From: Clostridiales bacterium
Lineage (GTDB): Bacteria > Bacillota > Clostridia > Saccharofermentanales > Saccharofermentanaceae
Reading direction: 5' to 3'
NCBI GenBank assembly: GCA_017527865.1
Contig: JAFXPN010000001.1
Location: 1 to 64,000, forward strand
DNA: 64,000 nucleotides
Shown: in pieces, positions 1 through 8,208 of the stretch
Layout of the letters: the number at the start of each line of letters is the position of its first letter
How positions within the stretch are numbered: the stretch's first letter is position 1
The notes under the pieces: generated by a model
Seen by the model: only the letters and a program-made list of their open reading frames with translations
The model's database searches: none
What the model was told of the DNA's origin: nothing
Program-made: the position numbers and the translations under genes

Positions 1-189
1 CACGGATATGCTCAGTATGACGATGGAGAAGAATGCATTCCCGTAAGTTTGATAGGACACGGAGAAAATGAACTCATAGATGAGCTCCAAAGGCCGTATC
101 AGCAGAAAGTACAGGATGCTTATGATGTTCATATATCTGATAATATTCCAAAACAGGGAACCGCGCATAAAAAAGGGGACGTCCCATGA
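1..189 (+). CDS. C-terminal end of an unidentified protein (partial)
   Basis: Frame 1 is open from the window edge to a TGA at 187-189, giving 62 residues with no start visible. The tail is hydrophilic (IPVSLIGHGENELIDELQ and later QQKVQDAYDVHIS) and I do not recognise the family. The last codons run into the hairpin that terminates the opposite-strand gene, so the two genes converge on one terminator. The open frame and reasonable codon use support a real gene end, but chance opening over 189 bases is possible. The part that would identify it lies outside the window. Confidence 0.4.
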   Translation, partial: HGYAQYDDGEECIPVSLIGHGENELIDELQRPYQQKVQDAYDVHISDNIPKQGTAHKKGDVP

Positions 190-200
190 GGAACGTCCCC
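169..200 (-). terminator. Rho-independent terminator of the DUF4870-like gene
   Basis: An inverted repeat GGGGACGT / ACGTCCCC (175-182 and 193-200) is flanked on the plus-strand left side by six A residues (169-174), which read as a U-tract on the minus strand. It lies just downstream of the minus-strand stop at 226. It also overlaps the end of the plus-strand partial ORF, where the U-tract would be lacking. Confidence 0.8.
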
Positions 201-225
201 TGCGCTTATCAGATTCAGGATCAGA

Positions 226-567
226 TCATTTAACGAGCGTGAACTTATCTCCGATAAGAGGGATTGTGAACAATCTGTTCTGTGCGGCATAGACGATGCC
301 CATGATCGCAAAGACAAGTACTGCGATTGAGCAGAGCCATCCTACTACAGGGATGATCAAGCAGATCAGACCTGCGATGAACAGGATAAGTCCGTTGTTT
401 ACGTGATTCTTAACATACGGATCGTTCTTCTCGGGTTCCGCAAGAAGGCCGATGAGCCAGAAGATGCCGATGTAAGCGAGTATGGCATAAAGCTTGCCGT
501 TGCCTGCGGGAGCCTGAGGGTTGTTGTCGATAACAGGACCCTGATTGTTAATGTTCTCATTCTCCAT
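226..567 (-). CDS. DUF4870-like small membrane protein
   Basis: This 113-residue protein has a polar Asn/Gln/Pro-rich N-terminus (about residues 1-23), then hydrophobic segments around 26-42, 57-75 and 77-93. The order 'AILAYIGIFWLIGLL', a short polar stretch with KNHVNNGLILF, then a long hydrophobic region is characteristic of the DUF4870/Tic20-like family of small integral membrane proteins of unknown biochemical role. The start at 567 is supported by a GGAGGT ribosome binding site a few bases upstream on the minus strand. It is monocistronic: a terminator follows directly and rpsT diverges upstream. No function should be assumed beyond membrane location. Confidence 0.75.
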   Translation of the reverse strand: MENENINNQGPVIDNNPQAPAGNGKLYAILAYIGIFWLIGLLAEPEKNDPYVKNHVNNGLILFIAGLICLIIPVVGWLCSIAVLVFAIMGIVYAAQNRLFTIPLIGDKFTLVK

Positions 568-637
568 TTTTCTTTACCTCCGAAAAATATTTAAAATATT
601 ACCACACATAATAACAAAAAACACACAAAATATGCTA

Positions 638-666
638 TTGCGCCATAAAAACAATCATGTTACAAT
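638..666 (+). promoter_or_regulatory. Probable sigma-A promoter of rpsT
   Basis: TTGCGC (638-643), a 17-base spacer and TACAAT (661-666), with TG one base before the -10 (extended -10 form). It lies in an AT-rich gap between divergent genes and would give a leader of about 46 nt before rpsT. Confidence 0.7.
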
Positions 667-718
667 CTAGCGGTTATTTAAGAAGAAAGTATTAATCCAC
701 TTTTACGGAGGGAAAAAT

Positions 719-976
719 ATGCCTAACATCAAGTCGGCTATCAAAAGAGTAGAAGTTACACAGAAGAAGACAGAGGCTAACAAGTCCAAGAAGACAGCTA
801 TCCGTACTGTCATCAAGCAGTCCAAGGCTGCTGTTGCACAGGGAACGGCTGATCAGGATCTTCTTAAGAAGACACAGAAGGCTGTCGATCAGGCTGCTGC
901 TAAGGGACACATGAGCAAGCAGGCTGCTGCAAGGGCAAAGTCCAGAGTTGCTAAGGCTGTAAACGCAGCTAAGTAA
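719..976 (+). CDS. rpsT: 30S ribosomal protein S20
   Basis: S20 binds 16S rRNA early in assembly of the small subunit. The 85-residue product starts MPNIKSAIKRVEVTQKK and is rich in Lys, Ala and Arg throughout, with the usual S20 length and helical, repeat-like composition (KGHMSKQAAARAKSRVAKAV near the end). The start is fixed by ACGGAGGG seven bases or so upstream. It is a single-gene unit with its own promoter at 638-666 and a strong hairpin terminator at 1001-1033. Codon choice is strongly biased, as in other highly expressed genes here. Confidence 0.98.
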   Translation: MPNIKSAIKRVEVTQKKTEANKSKKTAIRTVIKQSKAAVAQGTADQDLLKKTQKAVDQAAAKGHMSKQAAARAKSRVAKAVNAAK

Positions 977-1000
977 TAATCTTCTTTAATACATGAATCA

Positions 1001-1033
1001 AAAGAGACTGCATCGGACGGTGCAGTCTCTTTT
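1001..1033. terminator. Bidirectional terminator between rpsT and tmcAL
   Basis: A 12-base arm AAAGAGACTGCA (1001-1012) and its complement (1021-1032) enclose an 8-base loop. Plus-strand T-run follows (TTTTATTT) and AAAA precedes it, so it can end both the convergent genes. The right arm abuts the tmcAL stop codon at 1032-1034. Confidence 0.9.
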
Positions 1034-2219
1034 ATTTGATCTTTACGCGTACAGGCGGTATGTTCCACTCGTAACCCGGCTCCATCGAAGCATAGCGGGC
1101 ATATATATCATTGGCGAGCAGATCGAGTTCGAACTGTTCTTTCAGGGAAGGATCCGATGAATATGATTCGAGAGCATCGGAGCAGTTGCTGATGATAGGA
1201 AGCCTTGCGCATTTTCCCATTATCTTCAGACAGTATCTGCCTTCGTTCGTGAAGCCCAATATCCGTATGTAACGGACGTGTTTCTCTTTATCAACATAGG
1301 ACCCCGTCTGTCCCGTCATCAATGAAGCGAGAGCACGGCGGATCCGCGGCATTGTAAAGTGCCTGGTGGCAAGATCCCCGCCGATGTTGTTCCTGATGAA
1401 TCCGTCGAGTCCGTCAGTCATGTAAGCCGTTGCCGTAAGATCTGACGAGCGTCTTACCGCAAGGGCTGCATCGGTCATGTATTCGTCGTAAGAGGGAATC
1501 CTGAAGTCTTTGGAAGAAAGGGAGGCCAGCATGACAGACAGCGCTTTGTCGGGAATGATGCCGTTAAGATGATCCGCTATAGACGATACGCTTGATGTGT
1601 CGGATGAAAGAAGCCGTTCTCTTGCATCCGTTGCCGAGTGACCGGGCTTTCTCGGGATCATATGTATCCTGAACCCTGTATTGAGTCTGCGGCATGCCCT
1701 GAGATAATCGAGCGCCAGGATGGAATTCGGCTGTCTTAAAGTGTCCGCGGCAATGACGGGATCCGCATCACCCTTGTATGCTCTCAAGACGGCTTCGGCC
1801 CTTGCTGCGGGAAATGACATTCCTTCTTTAAGCGCATTGTGCAGGACTTCCTCATCGGGATCGACCTTGGACAGTTCAAGCAGAAGGGAAGGATCCTTAC
1901 AGTCAATGCCGAATGCAAGATCCGTTACTACTCCGGTCCTGTACAGAAGTTCAACTGCGCCTGATGCAAATCTCTCGGAAGGGGCGCAGGCAAAAGTAAA
2001 CGGAAGTTCGACGGCGACATCGGCGCCTGATACGAGCGCCTGTCTTGCCCTTACATGCTTCGGGGATACCGCAAGAGTGCCTCTCTGGGTAAACGGGCCG
2101 CTCATTACCGTCATAACGACTGCGCGCGGGTCGCCGGTAAGGCGCTTGGCTTCTCTTATGAGGTATTCATGACCTGCGTGAAAAGGATTAAACTCGGCGA
2201 TTATCCCGATAACTCTCAT
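1032..2219 (-). CDS. tmcAL: tRNA(Met) cytidine acetate ligase
   Basis: TmcAL (formerly YlbM/DUF795) activates acetate with ATP and acetylates C34 of elongator tRNA-Met. The 395-residue protein opens with the nucleotidyltransferase signature GIIAEFNPFHAGH, and the family motif SGPFTQRG follows near residue 40, then SGADVAVELPF. Length and motif order fit the Firmicutes family well. It is encoded alone on the minus strand, convergent with rpsT and divergent from the SulP gene. A TATAAT-like -10 on the minus strand lies at 2268-2273, but no convincing -35 is visible. It may benefit from abundant acetate, since pta-ackA lies 3 kb away; that link is inference. Confidence 0.93.
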   Translation of the reverse strand: MRVIGIIAEFNPFHAGHEYLIREAKRLTGDPRAVVMTVMSGPFTQRGTLAVSPKHVRARQALVSGADVAVELPFTFACAPSERFASGAVELLYRTGVVTDLAFGIDCKDPSLLLELSKVDPDEEVLHNALKEGMSFPAARAEAVLRAYKGDADPVIAADTLRQPNSILALDYLRACRRLNTGFRIHMIPRKPGHSATDARERLLSSDTSSVSSIADHLNGIIPDKALSVMLASLSSKDFRIPSYDEYMTDAALAVRRSSDLTATAYMTDGLDGFIRNNIGGDLATRHFTMPRIRRALASLMTGQTGSYVDKEKHVRYIRILGFTNEGRYCLKIMGKCARLPIISNCSDALESYSSDPSLKEQFELDLLANDIYARYASMEPGYEWNIPPVRVKIK

Positions 2220-2317
2220 TAAAGTCCGATACCTTTCTGTAAATTATGCTGATAGCCGTACTGTTCGATTATACAGCAATCAGTGTTAGAATTTAACTCG
2301 CACTTCGGAAGGAAAGA

Positions 2318-3964
2318 ATGATTATGTCTAAGAAGAAAAGACCGTTTTTCGCGCATTATGCGAAGATATTTAGGAACGAATTTAAAGGATATAACACAAA
2401 ATACCTGATCAACGACATGACGTCGGGGATCACGGTCGGAGCAGTTGCTCTGCCTCTTGCGCTGGCTTTCGGCGCTGCAAGCGTAGATGAGGCGCATCTT
2501 GCCGTGGGTATCGCAGGCGGCATGATAACGGCTATCATCGCAGGTCTCATATCGGGACTTCTCGGAGGAGGATCATTTCAGATATCCGGTCCTACCGGAG
2601 CGATGGCGGTAATCCTCGGTACGATAGTTTCCGGACAGTACGGTCTTCAGGGCATGTTCCTGGCGACATTCCTGTCGGGTGCGATACTTCTTACCGCGGG
2701 ACTGTTGAGACTCGGAAGGCTCGTGCAGTTTATCCCCAAGCCCGTAGTTACCGGTTTTACTTCCGGAATCGCGCTCGTGATCGCGATAGGCCAGCTCGGC
2801 AATGCGTTCGGAGTCAGCGCATCGGGAGAGGGGACTTTGGGGAAGGTCGAGTCGTTTGTCCTTAATGTTAAGGGCACAAATATACAGGCTGTGATCGTTA
2901 CCGTTATCGTCATACTCATCATGGCCTTCTATCCCGCAAAACTTGCAAAATATGTACCCGGATCCCTGATCGCGATAATAGCGGCAACTGCCATAGCAAA
3001 GATCGCGGGACTTGATGTTAAGACGATCGGTCAGATCCCCGGTTCCATAATCAACTCTGAGGTCCTCAATATCGGATCCGTTGATCTTGAGATGTTAAGA
3101 TCGGTGGGCGGATATGCCGTGACGATCGCGCTCCTCGGTATGATCGAGAGTCTTTTGTGCGGAACGGCGGCAGCTTCCATGAAGAAAGAGAAATTCGATT
3201 CCAATGTCGAGCTCATCGCGCAGGGTGTAGCCAATATGGCTGTTCCTTTTGCGGGAGGAGTTCCGTCGACTGCCGCGATCGCCCGTACATCGGTCGCCAT
3301 CAAGAGCGGATGCCGCACAAGGCTTACCTCGGTGTTCCAGTCGGTTTTCCTCATCCTTTGCATGTTCGTTCTCTCGCCTTTGATCGGAATGGTCCCGTAC
3401 AGCGCACTTGCAGGGGTGCTGTTCGTTACTGCATTCAAGATGAACGATATAAAGACGATCAGATCCTATATCACGCACGGGCTTATCGATGCTCTGCTCC
3501 TTTGCTCCGTCACCATGGTTGCAACGGTAGTTTTCGACCTTACTTATGCGATCGTTATCGGAGTTGTCCTCGCGATGCTCATTACGATCAACAATCTTAC
3601 CGACATCCGCGTGAACATCGAAGAAGAGACACTTATAAATAACAGGAATGCGGCCATAGTCTACAGCGTCGGCACATATTTCTACGCTAACGGAAAACAG
3701 CTTAAGCAGGCCATTGAGAAGTGCGAAAAGAAGTACGACACATACATCCTTTCTTTCAGGGGCGTCGTGTTCGTTGACGTATCTGCCGAAGCCGAGTTCC
3801 TCGAGGCCATAGAACTGATAAAGCGCATGGGGGCTGATTTCTGTTTTGTCGGTCTGAATCAGGATATAGAGAAGGCTCTTGAGAAGATCGGTTTCCAGGA
3901 AACCGTAGGCCGTGAGTATTTCTATCCGAATCTCGAAGATTATGTAGGGTCTCTTAACAGATGA
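2318..3964 (+). CDS. SulP family anion permease with STAS domain
   Basis: An integral membrane anion transporter of the SulP/SLC26 family (sulfate, bicarbonate or other anions). The 548-residue protein has the family opening around residues 28-60 (YLINDMTSGITVGAVALPLA), a long multi-helix core, the QISGPTGAM segment near residue 85 that belongs to the substrate-binding repeat, and a cytoplasmic STAS domain from about residue 435 to the end. GGAAGG at 2307-2312 supports ATG 2318; ATG 2324 is an alternative. The next gene overlaps its stop by four bases (ATGA), so the two are probably co-transcribed. Substrate cannot be read from sequence; no sulfate-assimilation genes are nearby. Confidence 0.92.
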   Translation: MIMSKKKRPFFAHYAKIFRNEFKGYNTKYLINDMTSGITVGAVALPLALAFGAASVDEAHLAVGIAGGMITAIIAGLISGLLGGGSFQISGPTGAMAVILGTIVSGQYGLQGMFLATFLSGAILLTAGLLRLGRLVQFIPKPVVTGFTSGIALVIAIGQLGNAFGVSASGEGTLGKVESFVLNVKGTNIQAVIVTVIVILIMAFYPAKLAKYVPGSLIAIIAATAIAKIAGLDVKTIGQIPGSIINSEVLNIGSVDLEMLRSVGGYAVTIALLGMIESLLCGTAAASMKKEKFDSNVELIAQGVANMAVPFAGGVPSTAAIARTSVAIKSGCRTRLTSVFQSVFLILCMFVLSPLIGMVPYSALAGVLFVTAFKMNDIKTIRSYITHGLIDALLLCSVTMVATVVFDLTYAIVIGVVLAMLITINNLTDIRVNIEEETLINNRNAAIVYSVGTYFYANGKQLKQAIEKCEKKYDTYILSFRGVVFVDVSAEAEFLEAIELIKRMGADFCFVGLNQDIEKALEKIGFQETVGREYFYPNLEDYVGSLNR

Positions 3965-5175
3965 GAAAGAAGATAGCGGTCATTATAATCTGTGCAGCCG
4001 CTGCGCTTTTGCTCGGAGGGGGTTATCTTCTTTACGGGCGGCTTTACGGCGGTGCAGACATAGATCTCAAGTACCGCACATTCGCAGGATACGAACAGAG
4101 GAAGACCGCATCCGACAACGGTATAGTTGCCGATTATCTGTGGATGAGGACAAAGCAGCTCATGCTTGGCAAGGACGGTGATATTCTTCTGATCCCGTCT
4201 TCATATACCATCGCGGGAAGGCTCGTAAGCCAGGAGGCTGAGTCCTCTGAAGAATACAGACTGTCAGATCAGGCCTTGCTGCTGTCGATGTATGTAAGGA
4301 ATCAGGACCGCGCGTCAGCGGTCAGGCTCAGGGATCAGATATTATCCCGTTATGATCTTGAGAACGAAAGCAACTCCGGGATAGCGGCATTCCTTTCATC
4401 TTATCTGGAATTCTGTGATTCATACGGAACACCGGATGATATCGATACGGTCAGGCAGACCGTTGATATCCTTTTCGATGAAGAAGGGAATATGAGGACG
4501 GAACGGTTAAGTGTTGCGGTTTATGAGCAGGGAGGATTTTATTCGACTGCCGAACCGCAGAGCGGCGTGTATTCAACGCTGGAGCGCGGGACTGATGCAG
4601 GCGGGTCCGAGATGACTGATATCGAGGGCATAAGCATATCATCGGTCGATCTGCTCCTCATAAGAAATCTCGAGGATAACGGATTCATCCCTGAAGGCAG
4701 TTTTGACAGGAATCTCGAACTCGTGACGGGGGCGGTCATATCGGAGGATATCCCGCTGTTCGGATACGCTTATTCAGACGGGTCATATATCTATTCTCAC
4801 GACACTGCCGCTGCGGTTGACGTTGCCGAGTCAGTCATCACGATGAGACACCTTGCCGAGGTGGGAGAGCTCCCCGGATCATCATTTGCGTGGCTTAAGA
4901 ATCAGGTGCTCAATTCAGGATCGCTTGGCGCGCAGTATTACTATTCGACCGGAAGGACCGAGGGCGATGAGGCAGTCGATATTTATCCCGACATAATGCA
5001 TATCGCTCTCGAGACGGGAGACGATGATCTATATGAGCGCATGTGCCGGTATGAGAGCTCCCGTGTTGCGACCTACACATCAAGTCCCGCCCTGTCGATG
5101 ATATTCCGCGAAGAGAACGGAAGGTTCGTATTTTATGCCCGCGAGAATTTGGACGTTTGCCTTGCCGTGACTTAA
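3961..5175 (+). CDS. Membrane-anchored extracytoplasmic protein, possibly with a six-hairpin (GH8-like) fold
   Basis: 404 residues: an N-terminal signal anchor (about residues 4-25, Ala/Leu/Gly rich) and a soluble outside domain. Segments such as DYLWMRTKQLML, LSDQALLLSMYVRNQD, HDTAAAVDVAESVITMRHLAE and YPDIMHIALETGDDDLYERM look like the paired helices of (alpha/alpha)6 barrels, as in GH8-type glycosidases, but I cannot point to a catalytic Glu/Asp pair, so an enzymatic role is uncertain. It overlaps the SulP gene (ATGA), implying translational coupling, and the pta promoter -35 lies inside its last codons. Alternative: a non-catalytic surface protein. Treat as unidentified. Confidence 0.7.
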   Translation: MRKKIAVIIICAAAALLLGGGYLLYGRLYGGADIDLKYRTFAGYEQRKTASDNGIVADYLWMRTKQLMLGKDGDILLIPSSYTIAGRLVSQEAESSEEYRLSDQALLLSMYVRNQDRASAVRLRDQILSRYDLENESNSGIAAFLSSYLEFCDSYGTPDDIDTVRQTVDILFDEEGNMRTERLSVAVYEQGGFYSTAEPQSGVYSTLERGTDAGGSEMTDIEGISISSVDLLLIRNLEDNGFIPEGSFDRNLELVTGAVISEDIPLFGYAYSDGSYIYSHDTAAAVDVAESVITMRHLAEVGELPGSSFAWLKNQVLNSGSLGAQYYYSTGRTEGDEAVDIYPDIMHIALETGDDDLYERMCRYESSRVATYTSSPALSMIFREENGRFVFYARENLDVCLAVT

Positions 5176-5190
5176 CCTTGGGGGTATACT
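5162..5190 (+). promoter_or_regulatory. Probable sigma-A promoter of pta-ackA
   Basis: TTGCCG (5162-5167), a 17-base spacer and TATACT (5185-5190). The -35 lies within the last codons of the upstream gene. Predicted transcription start near 5197, about 30 bases before the pta ATG. Confidence 0.65.
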
Positions 5191-5228
5191 TCTTTATTGT
5201 AAATAATAAAGACAGGAGATATACGTAT

Positions 5229-6326
5229 ATGGCAATTATTGATGATATCAAGGCTAAGGCAAAGTCAGACAAGCAGACTATCGTTCTTCCCGAGTCAATG
5301 GACAAGAGAACTTTCGAGGCAGCCGAGAAGATCCTTAAAGAGGACCTCGCGAACCTCATTATCATAGGAACACCCGAAGAGATCGAGAAGAACGGCGCAG
5401 GTTTTGATATCAGCGGCGCTAAGATCGTAGATCCCTTCAATGATCCCAATAAGCAGAAGTACCTCGATAAGTTCCTTGAGTTGAGAGGCGTAGATACAAT
5501 GGTTGCCGCAGCTAAGGCAAAGGCCGAGAAGAAGGGCCTCTCAGCTGAGGAGACTGAGGCTGCTGTTGCAAGCGCTGCCAAGAAGGGCGTTACAGAGCAG
5601 AAGGCACAGCAGCTCATGGAGTCCGACTACATGTACTATGCCTGCCTCATGTGCAAGTGCGGTGACGCTGACGGTGCCGTTTCCGGTGCATGCCACTCCA
5701 CAGGCAATACAATCCGCCCGGCTCTTCAGCTTCTCAAGATGAAGAAGGGCGTTTCTTCTGTTTCCGGTTTCTTCCTTATGGAAGTTCCTGACTGCGACTT
5801 GGGTGATAACGGCACATTCGTATTTGCTGACTGCGCCGTAAACACAGACTTCGATTCTCCCAAGCTTGCCGAGATCGCCAAACTCTCTGCTGAGTCTTTC
5901 GAGCAGTTCACGGGTCACCAGGCTAAGGTTGCCATGCTTTCTTACTCCACGATGGGTTCCGCAAAGCACGATGACGTTACAAAGGTTTCCGAGGCTGTTA
6001 AGATCGCGCACGAGAACTGGCCCGAACTCATCGTTGACGGTGAACTCCAGCTCGATGCTGCTCTTGATGAGACAGTAGGCAAGCTCAAGGCTCCCGAGAG
6101 CAAGGTTGCAGGTCACGCGAATACTCTCGTATTCCCGTCTCTCGAGGCAGGCAACATCGGTTACAAACTTGTTCAGAGACTTGCAAAGGCAAACGCTTAC
6201 GGTCCCGTTCTCCAGGGCCTGGCTATGCCTGTTAACGACCTCTCCAGAGGCTGCTATGCAGATGATATCGTAGGAACCGTTGCCATCACTGCCGTTCAGG
6301 CTCAGGCTGCTAAGGCTAACGGCTAA
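5229..6326 (+). CDS. pta: Phosphate acetyltransferase
   Basis: Converts acetyl-CoA and phosphate to acetyl phosphate, which AckA then uses to make ATP and acetate. ATG 5229 is chosen because ACAGGAG lies just upstream; an in-frame extension to 5157 lacks a site. The 365-residue protein has the Pta features QTIVLPESMDKRTFEAAEKI near the start, DGAVSGACHSTGNTIRPALQ mid-protein and the C-terminal NDLSRGCYADDIVG. It is about 30 residues longer than usual because of a Lys/Ala-rich segment around residues 97-122 (KAKAEKKGLSAEETEAAV). ackA follows after 30 bases, so this is the standard acetate-production operon. Codon bias suggests high expression. Confidence 0.97.
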   Translation: MAIIDDIKAKAKSDKQTIVLPESMDKRTFEAAEKILKEDLANLIIIGTPEEIEKNGAGFDISGAKIVDPFNDPNKQKYLDKFLELRGVDTMVAAAKAKAEKKGLSAEETEAAVASAAKKGVTEQKAQQLMESDYMYYACLMCKCGDADGAVSGACHSTGNTIRPALQLLKMKKGVSSVSGFFLMEVPDCDLGDNGTFVFADCAVNTDFDSPKLAEIAKLSAESFEQFTGHQAKVAMLSYSTMGSAKHDDVTKVSEAVKIAHENWPELIVDGELQLDAALDETVGKLKAPESKVAGHANTLVFPSLEAGNIGYKLVQRLAKANAYGPVLQGLAMPVNDLSRGCYADDIVGTVAITAVQAQAAKANG

Positions 6327-6356
6327 TAACTGATTACTATTTTAAGGAGTTTATAT

Positions 6357-7550
6357 ATGAAGATTTTAGTTATCAACTGCGGAAGTTCTTCCTGTAAGTT
6401 CCAGCTTTTCGACATGGAAACAGGCACTGTCCTTGCTAAGGGTAATGCCGACAGGATCGGTATCGACGGAAAGCTCTCATATAAGAGCTCAAAGGGCGTT
6501 GAACTTGAGAAGGATGTTGAGCTTCCCAACCACAAGGTTGCCGTTAAGCTCGTTCTTTCACAGCTTACTGATCCCGAGACAGGCGTTATCTCTGATGTTT
6601 CCGAGATCTCTGCCGTAGGTCACAGAGTCCTCCACGGCGGTAAGTATTACAGCGAGTCTGTCGTAGTGAATGATGATGTTAAGAAAGTAATTAAGGAGTG
6701 CTTCCCTCTGGGACCTCTTCACAATCCCGCAAACCTTACGGGCATCGAGGCATGCGAGGCTGTTCTTCCTGCCGGTACACCCCAGGTGGCGGTATTTGAT
6801 ACAGCATTCCATATGACAATGCCCCCCAAGGCATATACATATGCTCTTCCCTTTGAGATCTCCGAGAAGTATTCGATCAGGAGATACGGCTTCCACGGAA
6901 CATCCCACAGATATGTTTCCAAGAGAGCTGCCGAGTTCCTGGGACTCAGCACAGAGGGCCTCAAGATGGTAACATGCCACCTCGGAAACGGATCTTCTTT
7001 TGCCGCTGTCAAGGACGGCAAGTGCGTTGACACTTCCATGGGTCTTACTCCTCTCGCAGGTATCTGCATGGGAACAAGAACAGGTGATATCGATCCCGCT
7101 ATCGTTCCCTTCCTTATGCAGAGAGAGGGCCTTTCCCCTGAGGAGATCGACACTCTTCTCAACAAGAAGAGCGGCGTTCTCGGAGTATCCGGTGTAAGCT
7201 CCGACTTCCGTGATCTTGCTAAAGCTGAGAGTGAGGGAAATGAGAGAGCTCATCTCGCGCTCGAGATGTTTGCATATCAGGGCAAGAAGATCATCGGTTC
7301 CTATGCCGCTGCAATGGGCGGTATTGACGTAATCGTCTTCACGGCAGGCATCGGTGAGAATACAGATACTATGAGATCCGCTATGTGCAAGGATCTCGAG
7401 TTCCTGGGCGTAGAGTTCGATGAAGAGAAGAACGCGGGCTTGAGAGGTAAGGAAGCGATCATCAGCAAGCCTTCCTCCAAGGTTACGGTCTGCGTTATCC
7501 CTACAAACGAGGAACTTGCGATCGCCAAGGAGACTGAGGCGCTGGTGTGA
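6357..7550 (+). CDS. ackA: Acetate kinase
   Basis: Interconverts acetyl phosphate + ADP with acetate + ATP, the substrate-level phosphorylation step of acetogenic fermentation. The 397-residue product has all family landmarks: ILVINCGSSSCKFQL at the N-terminus, VGHRVLHGG near residue 88, FDTAFHMTMP around 147, RRYGFHGTSHRYV around 178, and GGIDVIVFTAGIGEN around 320. AAGGAG lies 8 bases before the ATG. It is second in the pta-ackA operon, which ends at the terminator at 7577-7601. Strong codon bias fits a high-flux enzyme. Confidence 0.99.
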   Translation: MKILVINCGSSSCKFQLFDMETGTVLAKGNADRIGIDGKLSYKSSKGVELEKDVELPNHKVAVKLVLSQLTDPETGVISDVSEISAVGHRVLHGGKYYSESVVVNDDVKKVIKECFPLGPLHNPANLTGIEACEAVLPAGTPQVAVFDTAFHMTMPPKAYTYALPFEISEKYSIRRYGFHGTSHRYVSKRAAEFLGLSTEGLKMVTCHLGNGSSFAAVKDGKCVDTSMGLTPLAGICMGTRTGDIDPAIVPFLMQREGLSPEEIDTLLNKKSGVLGVSGVSSDFRDLAKAESEGNERAHLALEMFAYQGKKIIGSYAAAMGGIDVIVFTAGIGENTDTMRSAMCKDLEFLGVEFDEEKNAGLRGKEAIISKPSSKVTVCVIPTNEELAIAKETEALV

Positions 7551-7576
7551 TGAGTTCATCCGTTTGAGAACTTACG

Positions 7577-7601
7577 GGCGGCCTTGCGGGCCGCCTTTTT
7601 T
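7577..7601 (+). terminator. Rho-independent terminator of pta-ackA
   Basis: GGCGGCC, a 5-base loop and GGCCGCC followed by six T residues. Immediately downstream starts the next promoter. Confidence 0.95.
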
Positions 7602-7602
7602 C

Positions 7603-7631
7603 TTGACAGTGAATGAGGTCATAGTTATAAT
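7603..7631 (+). promoter_or_regulatory. Consensus sigma-A promoter of the ECF S-component gene
   Basis: TTGACA (7603-7608), exactly 17 bases, TATAAT (7626-7631): a perfect consensus on both boxes. Predicted start near 7638 gives a leader of under 30 nt, too short for a riboswitch before ATG 7665. Confidence 0.9.
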
Positions 7632-7664
7632 TACCTATCAAACAGATATGTAAATGAGGACCGG

Positions 7665-8165
7665 ATGAGTAACACTGTTACAAAGTTAAGGACTATTGCA
7701 TCTGCGGGAGTTTTTGCCGCATTTGTATTCATAGCGACTCAGATCAGGATCCCGACCGCTATAGGGTATATAAACCTGGGAGATCCTGTTATCCTGATCA
7801 GTTCTTTTATCCTCGGCCCTGCAGCATTTTTCCCTGCTGCCATCGGTTCGGCTCTTTCGGATCTTATAGCAGGTTATGCTCAGTATATTATCCCCACATT
7901 CCTCATTAAGGGACTGATGGGTTATGCTGCAGGTGCGAGCCTGCGCAAGTTCAAGGTCACTGTCCTTAAGAAGATCCTTATCGGAGTTATCGCCGAGATC
8001 ATCATGATCGCGGGTTACTTCATATTTGAGGCTCTGCCTTTTATGTACGGCCCCGAGGCTGCCGCAGGATCTTTGTTCTTCAACATGATCCAGGGTGTTG
8101 CCGCTGTCGTTATCTTCGTTCCCGTTACATCGATCCCTGCGATAAGGAAGCGTTCTGTTATATAA
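7665..8165 (+). CDS. ECF transporter S component
   Basis: A small substrate-capture membrane protein of an energy-coupling-factor vitamin/cofactor transporter. The 166 residues are almost all hydrophobic, with about five to six helices. The stretch around residues 32-50 (GYINLGDPVILISSFILG) and the Ala/Gly-rich SALSDLIAGYAQYIIPTFL segment are typical of the ECF-ribofla_trS (PF07155-like) group of S components. The shared EcfA/A'/T module is not nearby, as in group II systems. Substrate is not determined: no riboswitch fits in its short leader. It is driven by a perfect consensus promoter. Confidence 0.85.
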   Translation: MSNTVTKLRTIASAGVFAAFVFIATQIRIPTAIGYINLGDPVILISSFILGPAAFFPAAIGSALSDLIAGYAQYIIPTFLIKGLMGYAAGASLRKFKVTVLKKILIGVIAEIIMIAGYFIFEALPFMYGPEAAAGSLFFNMIQGVAAVVIFVPVTSIPAIRKRSVI

Positions 8166-8208
8166 TCATCTTCATGGTGAGTGATCACCGTGAGAAGGGA
8201 GTTATATA

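Noticed and set aside
5191..5212. TCTTTATT/AATAAAGA hairpin before pta
   Set aside because: AT-only stem overlapping the likely transcription start; too weak to be given a role.
6558..7559. A 333-residue minus-strand ORF across ackA
   Set aside because: It is a shadow of ackA caused by biased codon use; no ribosome binding site or recognisable domain.
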